Below are positions 55,493 to 64,000 of a stretch of 64,000 nucleotides of DNA, piece after piece. Each line of letters opens with the position of its first letter. Within the stretch, counting starts at the first letter, position 1. The DNA lies in assembly GCA_016271365.2 (NCBI GenBank), contig CM028131.1, forward strand, positions 170,752,501 to 170,816,500, given 5' to 3'. The stretch comes from Neoceratodus forsteri (taxonomy: Eukaryota; Chordata; Ceratodontiformes; Ceratodontidae). Under the pieces are notes generated by a model. The model saw only the letters and a list, made by a program, of their open reading frames with translations. It was not told the DNA's origin and did not search any database. Both the position numbers and the translations under genes were made by a program.

Positions 55493-58400
55493 TTATGCAT
55501 ACCTCATAGCTTGACAAAGCAGAATCCATACAGCATCATATGTCATTCTATTCTGATGCAACACCCATCTACATCTAGCTTGCCACAAATAGAATTTCAA
55601 GCAACACAAAAAAATTAGAGTATCATGATGAAACCTGGATCTCAACAAAGAATACTGACCCAATACAAGCAATTCATATGACATACTTCTAAGCCAAGGT
55701 ATGTTCCACTTAGCTGCTAAAAAAGCCCATAATGCACTAGAATAAGAACAGGTAAGTAAATAATGTTCCATGGATTCTTCTATATTTATACAATCTGGAT
55801 AGGGACAATTCCTCTCTTCCAATGCTTTATGCTTAGCATTATCCCTGATCTGTATTCTTCCATAGACAGAAAGCCAAAGATGTTCCCACTTCTGGGGGGT
55901 TGGGAATCCTAGGGTTTGTCAATTGTGCTATTACATACTTATTTTGATCTGGTGAACATAGTTTAAAGCCAGGATCACTATGGTAACAGTTTGCCAATAA
56001 TGACTGATAAAGGCTATGACCAGACTGACACAAAAATTGTAATTTTGTTAGATTCCATCTATGCAATTTGGAAGCAGCCAATTTAAAATATTCCAGAGCA
56101 TGTAAATGAGTCCCTAATCTCAGAGGTACTATCCCCCATGCTCTAAAATAATGGTCTAAATTCAACCTACACCAGGCAACATGAGCAGTGGTAACTGGCT
56201 GTAAGCCACTTCTAACTGTCTGTGAAAGGAATCAGGTATGAAAAAAATGATAGGATCTATCATGCCCAATCCTCCCTTTATGAACAGGGAGTCATATAAA
56301 GCATCTATGGATTGGGTTTAACCTATTTCTACCCAGCATTTGAAACAAAAGACTATTGAGTTTAGTTTCCAATGCCTGAGGCAGGGGAAACAGCATTGCT
56401 ACATAAAGGAATTAAGAACATTTTGATAATATGATTTGTTTTATTTTTGATAAACTCCATGTTTTCCATCTATTTACTTTGATTTCTAATTTAAGTAAGG
56501 AATGTTCCCAATTTAAGGAAGCTAAATTCTGGGGCCCAAAAGTGATTCCTAGAATTTTAAGGGGTTCAGAAGATATTTAAAGACCTGCCAATACAATAGA
56601 ATCTGCATATTCTACCCCTATATACAAACCTCAACTTTTTATTATGTTTATTTTAGAATTTGAGACTTTCGTAAATTCAGACATCTTTTACAAAAAAAAT
56701 GGGAAATTTAGTGATGTTTGAAAATAAAAGTCATACATCATCCGCATAAGCCTGTAAATTTATAGCTTGCTGAATTCCCATACCAGAAATCCCTTGCCAT
56801 TTAGGGAAATCTGATAATAGTCTCAAAAAGGGATCTAATGAAAAAACATAGAGTAGGGGGCTCAATGGGCAGCCTTGTCTTACCCCAATATGGGTCTGAA
56901 ATCCTAAATTCACAGACCTTTGTATGATAGGATATACTTTTGTGAAAGAATGTAACAGTTTAATGTATCTTACCAAAGATTCCATAATTCCATAATGTTG
57001 TAACATCAAAAATAAATATAAGTGGGAAACATGATCACATTCCTTTTCTTGATCTACTGAAATGATAGTACCATATTGTCAGAAAGGGATAAAAAATCAA
57101 TCACATCTCTGACAACCATGAGGGCGTGTTGTATTTTCCGGGAAAGGAGTCCGCAAAATTATACTGGAGAGATTACCTCTCCAGCCATTTGTTTTAATCT
57201 ATTGTTTAAAATATGTGCCAAAATCTTATAATCAGTATTAAGGATAGCTATTTGTCTCCAATTAGTAAGTAACTGTCTATCACCAGATTTATAAATATAT
57301 ATCAAGATTCCATCTAGGAAGGAAGAGGGGATTCAATTTGACTGAAAAAAGTAATTAAACACTCAGATAATTCTGCAACAAACATTTTAAAAATTCTATA
57401 GGTAACCCATCCAAGCCGGGAGATTTGCCTGATGTTATGCTATTGATGGAGGATCTAATCTGTTGTGAATTAATATAAAAATCTCCACTTATTAAATGCA
57501 TGGAAATGGGAGGGATATGAATTTGTTCCAAATATGAAGCTATGTCCTGGGCTTTAGGATCTATATCTGGCTCGAGTGATCCACAGTGATTTTTGATAAT
57601 TTTATATAAATCATCCTCAGAATGGTGCAACATCCCTTGGGGGTCAAATAAAGAATCCATCTCAGTATTTTCCCTAGAAGTTTTACATGCCTGATAGGGA
57701 TCTCCAACTGAGGATTTCTTAATACCATTTTGGAATAAAACTTTCAAGGTTCTGGCTCAGTCATATTGGTAGGTTAGCATTTGAGCTTTTATTATTTTAA
57801 TTTGTGCCAAATAATCAAACCTAGAAGTATTAGACCAAGAGAATAGTTTAAAAAGCTGTTGATGCAAAGAAAGATATTTTAAAAACGTATTATTTTCTTT
57901 ACGCTTCCCATAGTTTTTAAGCCAAGTTTGAAAATCTTCTTTCTCATCTAGCCATCATTGTCCTATATCAGAATATAAAAAATATACCGAACATCTAGCT
58001 TTGATAATATCCCTTATTCCTTGTTGGACTCAGGTTTCCTCTAAGGCATTAACATTCAATCTCCATCTGGAAAAAGATGGTTTTATAGATGCAACAATAG
58101 AAAATGTTACCAATAATGCAACATGATCCGATAATTCTACTGGGTATGTTTTCATTTCTACTGAGAGAAAAGAGTTGGAAACAAAAACATGGTCTATAGT
58201 AGATACATATTTACCTGTTTTAAAAGTAAAGTCTGGACCTTTAATTTGAAAATTCATACACTCTAATAAATCAGCCAATAACACCAATTCTGATAAAGCA
58301 TTAGAATTACAATAAATCTTTGTTTTTTTCTTATGCATAGAAGATGGTACTGTGCAATTGAAATCACCACAAAAAATCACATGATTGGAGGTCACCAAAT

Positions 58401-58700
58401 ATGGCTTGATTGCACCAAACAGTGCTACTCTCCCTGCTTTCAGTTGGGGTCCATAAATGTTTATCAAATGATAGGTCTTAGCTTTCCATATTCCATCTAA
58501 CATTAATGCTCTTCCAGGCTGAATGTCTACCCATTTTAAAAGATGAAATGAAAAGGAATTAAATAGAATACCTAATCCATCTGCACTAGCTTGTCCAAAG
58601 GACCAATATGAAGGACCCCAAGCCCATTCCCCTTGAAAACTTCTAATATTGTTTAAAAAATGCCCAAGTTTCCTGCAAAAAACACATTTCTAGTTTGTCT
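55493..58700 (-). pseudogene. Tx1-C ORF2: endonuclease and reverse transcriptase, broken
   Basis: Endonuclease: KTYHLINIYGPQLKAGRVAL, VIFCGDFNCTVPS (about 58370-58330), GPDFTFKTGKYVSTIDHVFV and VELSDHVALLV (about 58125). RT: ITSGKSPGLDGLPIEFLKCL (57440-57380), GFQTHIGVRQGCPLSPLLYV with FSLDPFLRLLS (motif B, about 56915-56815), and AYADDV (YADD at 56748-56737, intact). The C-terminal zinc-ribbon-like region is CPYPDCINIEESMEHYLLTC (55808-55749). Motif A lies in a damaged segment near 57040 (DQEKECDH-like). Frame breaks throughout. Confidence 0.84.
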
Positions 58701-59275
58701 GTAAATAAAATCAAAAACAACCTGATGTTTCCCAGAATTAAGTAAGCTACAAACATTTAATGAACCAATTTTCAAAGAAGCCAGAAGTAATGAATTTTAG
58801 TAGTCCCACTGATTTCAATTTTTTTTTCTTCTTTTTTTTCCCCCTTTATAACCTACTATATCAATTTGCTGGACCTCCATTTCCTGTTCCCTAGAATTAC
58901 TGTCACCTTCATCTTGATCCATGTCAGAATTCCCCCCATTCCAGGGCCAATACAGCAAAGGGATTAGTTGAAATGTTATTCCCAGGCGGGGAAGAAGGGG
59001 GGGATAGAGACAGATCTCAGATTTCTAGAAAATCTGTATCTTTGCTGTGGAGATGTAGGCACTGGTGAGGGGATGACAGCCTGCAACAAATCTTCATTGC
59101 AAACCGGTGTCAAAATGTCCTGCCTAGAGACCACGGAGGGGTCCTGGGGGTTAGAGGGGATAAGTACCACATAATTTGTTTGTGTTTCCTTCTTCTCACA
59201 TAAATCCACTATTTCATTAGAGAGATGAGACTCTAATTCAGGAGTCTTTTGGGAATGGCATATCCTGCAAATTAG

Positions 59276-59951
59276 CTATGTCTTGTGCCTGTTACTAGTG
59301 GCATTCTTGGCAGCCCAAAGACAGTCCTTGAAGGCATGCCCAAAATCTTCACACAGATCACATTTTGTGTGGGATGCACATTGAAAAGAGATATGATCTA
59401 CCTCCCCACAATTACCACATCTTGGTTTGTCGCATGCGCTAGAAATGTATGTCCTTGATCCGCACTTATAGTAAGTGTGGGGTTGTCCTGCATAAAAACA
59501 CACACCTCTGTCTCTGCCTAACATACGTGAGTTAGGTATATAAGTGATTCCAGATGTTGTTTTCCACAGCTTAACTTTATATTTCCAGCCCCTGTCCAAA
59601 ATAATTCTGCATCAAGTATAGTTTCAGGGACACCCAAAAGATCACATTTTTGTGATGACCAGTATGAAATATCAGCAACATGTACCCCCTTCATTTCTAA
59701 ACATTACAGTAACAAATTTAACCAAAGGTTTAGACAGAGGGATAACCACAAAAGGAGTCCAAATGGGAGAATATTTGACCTGTGTATATCTTTCCCAAAA
59801 TAAATCTAAAAAATGAGCAGAATGGAAGCTGACATTGAAGCTATCCTCCCCAGAGATGTTAATAAATGTAAACACCTCTCGAGGGGAAAACTTCAATGAA
59901 TCTTTCAATAAGATTTTCCCCACAAAATGTCTATCCAGCCTGTCTTCCATA
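59276..59951 (-). pseudogene. Tx1-C ORF1, C-terminal part with zinc knuckles
   Basis: From the hAT-2 insertion inward: MEDRLDRHFVGKILLKDSLK, FSPREVFTFINISGEDSFNV, then after a break WKYKVKLWKTTSGITY, GRDRGVCFYAGQPHTYYKCG, SRTYISSACDKPRCGNCGEV and the last knuckle CDLCEDFGHAFKDCLW. The first knuckle is incomplete: no histidine in SRTYISSAC. The N-terminal part continues on the other side of the inserted transposon at 63781-64000. Confidence 0.83.
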
Positions 59952-59959
59952 CCTCCTTT
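59952..59959. repeat. 8-bp target-site duplication (left) of hAT-2
   Basis: CCTCCTTT, identical to 63773-63780. It flanks the terminal inverted repeats of the element at 59960-63772 exactly. Confidence 0.93.
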
Positions 59960-60959
59960 CAGGGGTGCCAACAGCGTGGGTGCTCAGGTGCTTGAGCGCC
60001 CACAAAGTTAAATTTGGCACCCGCAAAAAACAGTCTGCTCATCATATTAGCCGAGAATATGAGCGGCCCGATTTTAATTAATTCCATCAACTGTAAAACA
60101 ACCGAAAGCAGCAGTGCAGTGGTCCATTTCTGTATTTTACATTACAATACTTCTTGCACTGCTGCTTCTTTAACTGTGAATGCACCTGGCTGTCCCATTC
60201 CACTTCAGTCTGGCAGTGAGCGACCTATGTGCAGGTATATATATAAATCGGGAGAATTCACCTTTAAAAGTCTCATTGTTTTATATCACATGATCATGTT
60301 CCTGGGCATCTCAGAGATGTGCAATGTGGCTACGATTTATGGTCTCACAATCTCAGCTACACTACTTAAGTGAGTCTTCCTTCCCGTGCTGCAGAAGGTC
60401 AGTGAGAATTTGAAACTATTTATGTCTTGCTGTCATCTGGAACTGACAATTTAGAAACTAAACTAAAAGTGAAAAAAAGTTCTGCACAGAGCGGGTCAGA
60501 GGGAAAGAGTAGTTGAGTGTCTGTTTCTATTAGGAATAGGGAAGGATGGTGAATGTGTGTTTTGAGAACAGGAGAGCAAAGTAGACTTGCAGCACAGCAG
60601 AGGAAGGATTCAGGAATCACTTTTTTCATATTTTTGTTCAATGTTCTGCCTGAATAGGCTCATCAAAAATGAAAAACTGCATCTGTTTTGGAGACAGTAA
60701 ATCAAACCAGCAGAAATGCACAACTTAGTAAATAGTTCCCCAGTTTTTGATTTCTGCTTAGCTTGATTGAATGTGAATGGATATGGACTAACACAAAATA
60801 TATAAATAAGTTTTGTAATCTGGTTACTGTAACAGGATGCAAGAAGATACATTGCAATTAGATTTTACATTGTGTGTCTGTGCATATGAGTCCTCTCTTG
60901 TTTATTCAGATACTGTTGGTGCCCCAGCCCCAATGTTATGTGTCTCCTTGTCCCCAGTC

Positions 60960-61200
60960 TTGTATCCCCTCTGCTCTGCCCTCTGATGTGTGCTCTCTGT
61001 CCCAAGTTCTGCATACCCTGCCCTTATATTGTGCTCTTGTCCCAAGTTCTGTGTATCCTACCATCAGATTTGTGCACTCTGTCCCAAGTTCTGTGTACCC
61101 TGCCCTCAGATTTATGCTCTTTGTTTCAAGTTCTGTGTACCTTGCACTCAGATTTGTGCTCTTTGTCCCAGGTTCTGCATATCCTGTTCCTAGCCCTGTG
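60960..61200. repeat. 45-48-bp minisatellite, five to six units (inside hAT-2)
   Basis: Units run GTCCCAAGTTCTGTGTACCC, then TGCCCTCAGATTTGTGCTCT, with landmarks at about 60999, 61039, 61081, 61126 and 61167. Plus-strand open frames here merely read through the repeat (AALCPKFC-type periodicity) and are not genes. Confidence 0.85.
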
Positions 61201-62620
61201 TCCTTGCTGCGCCCGGACCAGGTGTCTCCCTATCCATTGCCCTGTGTCCCCTTTTTCCCCAGCCCTACTCTACTTATGGCACTGGCTCCCACTGTCCCCA
61301 AACTCTATCTCTAGAGTCCACTCCCAAGCTGTGTTGGAATTAAACTTTGAGTTTTGGGAGCTGGGGGAAGGACACAGTGGTCCATATCTTTAAATTGAGC
61401 CCCCTTCCCATCATAAGTTAGTGGCAGTGAGTCATGAGCTACCAGCACTGTCTTCAGAGCTGGGGACAGCCCTGACAAGCCCCCTGTAATTCCAGCACTG
61501 GTTCCAGGACCCAAGCCCTGTACCCCTGTGCCCCCAAAACATTCCTTTCTCCTGCCACCCACCCTAGTGCCAAGTTCTGTGTTCCCTGTTTATGTCCCTG
61601 TCACCTGGCCCTGCTGTCAGGAGCTCATTAGTGGTCAAAGACACATCATAGCTTGCCATAGTATTGACTTGGGTGCTCGGAGAGCAGCACCACAGGTAAT
61701 CTTATTAAAAAGGAGCAGGTTCTTTAAAGTGTGATACATGCATGTTTTTACCACTGATGCCTTGGTACTAACAGTAGGGTTAATATTCAAGGCTGCTTTT
61801 TGATGGCTTAATTTGATCTGATTTGTTGCGGCTTCTGTTGGTTAGCCCTATTTAGCCCAAGGGAGCAGGATCACTACAACCTCCCCCTCTGTGAGAAGAA
61901 GGTATTAAGATATAAGCTCCTTGTCTGGTCAGCGCTGAAAGATCAGGGATGATAAATATTCTTATAATTGCAAATGACTCCATTTAGCTTCCCTTCTCTT
62001 TGATCCATTGAACACATAACCTCTCAACTGCCCCTTATTTTCAGGGATGACCCTGATTTTTGCCTCAAAATGTTCCCCTGTCCCTTGTAAAATTTGTGTT
62101 TTTGTGACTGTACTGTGGGGAAAGCATAAGCACAAAATAATGTTAAACATTAAAGTTACAGACCTGTTCTTCAGAAAACGCATCTTACACAAATCTCCAG
62201 ATTCTATCAGCTTACTGAGTAAATATCATTAAATTTTAAGATGTGTTCCTGATTCTGACACTTTGTCCATGATTTGTGAGGCAAGAGCTTGAGTGTCATG
62301 GCAGGACAAAAAAGAGACATTGCACTATGAAGTGTGTATGTCTATGTGTGTGTGTGTTTTTACACTTTGGAATACTTAAGAGAAATATGCCCATGCAGCA
62401 TACCTCTCAGTGTCTCATCACTGAAATGCATAGCACTCACCTTCAAAATCCAGAGGAAATGACCAGAATGTGAATCCCTTTCTTATTTTAAAGAATAATA
62501 TCTGTAAGAATTGTGGGCCCTGAAATGTTTAGTCTTAGGAATGTTTATATCAATTTAGTTCAACAATTTGACTGAAATAATGATAGTGCTATGTGACTTT
62601 CATAACAGTTGAGAGATATG
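61201..62620. other. no gene recognised (inside hAT-2)
   Basis: Mixed-composition DNA. A short TG run is at 62343-62360. No open frame with protein-like sequence beyond about 80 codons and no named repeat was identified. Confidence 0.45.
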
Positions 62621-62799
62621 CCACACCTGCTCTATCTGCCCCCCCTCAGCAAGCACTAGGCAGGCCTCAGGTACCCACTCCCTCTTTCTCTTCTCATGAC
62701 TTGCCCCAGCAATCAGTTTGCATCATGCTTCTTTGGCACCCACCCCCCCAAATCACAGTCCCATGAGTTTCCCTAACAGTAACTACTAATGCAGGCTGC

Positions 62800-63226
62800 C
62801 TGACCATGCCCCCTCACACCCCACCATTTTACTCTAGCAAGTCCTCTCCACTCAGCCTCCCTTCACCCCACAATTCTCCCTATTCCTTATCGCCCTTCTT
62901 GCCCCACCCTTGACCTCCACCTCAGTACATACATCTCTCTCATACCTCCTTTCTTCACCCCACTGCCAGCTATCCCTGTCCCTCTGAACTACTGACAAGG
63001 CACTTTGTGGCTGCTTATCCCCCCACCCTCATAAAGTGTTTGTCTTGTTATTTAACTTGTACCTATGTTTTGAATTAGTCTGTAAGTTCTGAATCCAAGC
63101 TGTATTGTTCATTGTAATGTACCTTTGATTTCTTCTATTGTGCTTTGTTTTGCAACCTATGATGTGAAAACTTTGCAAAAGAGCTTGCGCTCAAAAGTCT
63201 TTTCTGAATCACTAAATAAATACAAG
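62800..63226 (+). repeat. L2/Rex1-like LINE 3' end, 5'-truncated (inside hAT-2)
   Basis: C-rich sequence gives way to a T-rich 3' untranslated region that ends TTTGCAAAAGAGCTTGCGCTCAAAAG and then ACTAAATAAATACAA. The GAGCTTGCGCTC hairpin (63181-63192) and AAATAAATA tail parallel the 3' ends at 31082-31134 and 37751-37700 (minus). The left boundary is uncertain. Confidence 0.65.
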
Positions 63227-63249
63227 TATGCAGTACAGGTATATGTTAG

Positions 63250-63347
63250 GAGGGTTTTTCACACACCGCTGAGGTGTGTAATAAGCACAAAAAAACCCTC
63301 GCTTGAGGGGTCTATTAAATTATCAGACACCTAGGGTGTGTGAAAAA
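63250..63347. repeat. small foldback with two alternative stems (inside hAT-2)
   Basis: GAGGGTTTTT (63250-63259) can pair with AAAAACCCTC (63291-63300). The overlapping TTTTTCACACACC (63255-63267) can instead pair with GGTGTGTGAAAAA (63335-63347). The two stems share the T run and exclude each other. Confidence 0.6.
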
Positions 63348-63772
63348 TCTTCATAGCCCAAACCTTTCACAGGCATTATTTGCTTTCATAATAACTGGTA
63401 CAATTTCTCGAGACAGTGTATGGAGTGCTCCAGGGAACACTTACACCTTATGGGGTAATGGCACTGTAACCTGAAATCTATATTGGCATGCTTACTACAC
63501 CTGGAGGCATGAAAAGACCCACAGAGCACCCTCCTATGGGTCTTAGCACCTTGCCAGGCATCAAAGAGCCCACAAAGGCAGTCTTACATCCTCTGCAGTA
63601 GAGTAGAGGTGGTGGTGTATATGCTTTCTAAAATGTATTAAAATAACCCCCAAAATGCACCACAAAGCATGACAAATCCTGTAGCTTCTGGGGGCCTAAG
63701 CAGCCCCCAAACCCCTGGCCTTTTATAATTTCCCTGAGCACCCACAACATTTTTAAAAACTTGGCACCTCTG

Positions 63773-63780
63773 CCTCCTTT
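63773..63780. repeat. 8-bp target-site duplication (right) of hAT-2
   Basis: CCTCCTTT; see the left copy at 59952-59959. Confidence 0.93.
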
Positions 63781-64000
63781 GTATCTAAATCAAACTGCAT
63801 TTCTCCCAGAGGCTGCTTCCTTTTTAATATTTGCAAATAATTCAGATAAGAGTGGCTGTTTTTGCTCAGTCTGGTCCTGGATTTTATCTTGTAGTGCAGC
63901 TTTCTCAGTTCCAGGTTTGTCTGGTATAATGTTTTCTGAACCGGGAGTTTCAGGTTCTATTCCCACCACTGAAGATGGAACAGGCCCGGGTTCCCCCCTA
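63781..64000 (-). pseudogene. Tx1-C ORF1, N-terminal part (partial at window edge)
   Basis: The minus strand encodes GEPGPVPSSVVGIEPETPGS, ENIIPDKPGTEKAALQDKI, QTEQKQPLLSELFANIKKEA and then a stop just before the hAT-2 insertion. Acidic, proline- and glutamine-rich sequence like this precedes the conserved domain in the ORF1 of copies A and B. The ORF1 start and 5' end lie beyond the window. Confidence 0.7.

Larger units (their letters stand above)
59960..63772. mobile_element. hAT-type DNA transposon (non-autonomous), hAT-2, inserted in Tx1-C ORF1
   Basis: The left end CAGGGGTGCCAA and the right end TTGGCACCTCTG (inverse CAGAGGTGCCAA) form 12-base terminal inverted repeats with one mismatch. 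Perfect 8-bp duplications CCTCCTTT flank them. Both ends also share GTGGGTGCTCAGG inward of the terminus, in mirror orientation (59977-59989 and near 63733-63745). No transposase motif was found in its 3.8 kb. It holds a minisatellite, an inserted LINE 3' end and a small foldback. It would have depended on a transposase supplied elsewhere. Confidence 0.92.
55187..64000 (-). mobile_element. Tx1-clade LINE, copy C (interrupted by hAT-2; 5' end outside window)
   Basis: Minus-strand element. ORF2 is at about 58700-55493. ORF1 is split by a hAT-type insertion at 59960-63772 and its N-terminal part continues to the window edge at 64000. The 3' end AATAAAACTA joins CCCCTACTCTTT directly. The ORF1 zinc-knuckle sequence is closer to copy A than to B. 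Confidence 0.83.

Noticed and set aside
60874..61393. 146- and 151-codon open frames
   Set aside because: They read through a 45-48-bp minisatellite in two frames; the periodic peptides come from the repeat.
1..64000. Endogenous retrovirus or host protein-coding gene
   Set aside because: No LTR pair, primer-binding site, retroviral protease or env sequence and no recognisable host exons were seen; all RT domains belong to LINEs or DIRS.

Overview
The window is intergenic or intronic DNA from a large, repeat-dense vertebrate genome. I recognise no host gene, rRNA, free-standing tRNA gene or bacterial feature. Almost everything that can be named is a transposable element, most of them broken by stops and frameshifts. 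Together CR1, L2/Rex1-like and Tx1-clade LINEs, DIRS and Ngaro-like tyrosine-recombinase retrotransposons, Penelope-like elements, hAT transposons, a tRNA-derived SINE and many foldback repeats suggest an amphibian (caecilian or salamander type), a lungfish or a similar large-genome vertebrate rather than a mammal or bird. I cannot name the species from sequence alone.

Layout. 1-1400: foldback repeats in anonymous DNA. 1414-7770: an antisense CR1 copy split by a complete DIRS element (1919-7641) with inverted terminal repeats, an internal complementary region, gag, RT/RNase H and tyrosine recombinase, all reading on the minus strand. 7770-21255: a plus-strand CR1 split twice, first by an 810-bp foldback insert (8049-8858) and then by a 10.8-kb hAT element (10284-21105) with a perfect 8-bp target duplication. 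The hAT carries a ZBED-type transposase gene (itself interrupted by another CR1), two minisatellites, two large foldbacks and a BED-finger reading frame on the opposite strand near its right end. 21256-25870: an antisense CR1 piece, anonymous DNA, a Ngaro-like fragment (recombinase end plus SGNH hydrolase), a foldback cluster and another antisense CR1 piece. 26750-33950: two Penelope GIY-YIG remnants flanking an L2/Rex1-like LINE. 33960-37512: a CR1 with a roughly 0.7-kb unassigned interruption. 37690-42450: a second L2/Rex1-like LINE (minus strand) with repeated 5' leader units. 43052-43296: a tRNA-derived SINE broken at AAAGAGTAGGGG. 43297-64000: three Tx1-clade LINEs (A, B, C) head to tail on the minus strand, the last interrupted by a 3.8-kb hAT-type element (59960-63772) with another perfect 8-bp duplication.

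The relative order of events can be read from the nesting: antisense CR1, then DIRS; plus-strand CR1, then foldback and hAT, then a CR1 inside the hAT; SINE, then Tx1-A, Tx1-B and Tx1-C, then the second hAT inside Tx1-C, then a LINE 3' end inside that.

The observations I consider most worth following are the Tx1 array stacked at what looks like one sequence-specific target in a SINE, and the 10.8-kb hAT with a second, antisense BED-finger gene facing its transposase.
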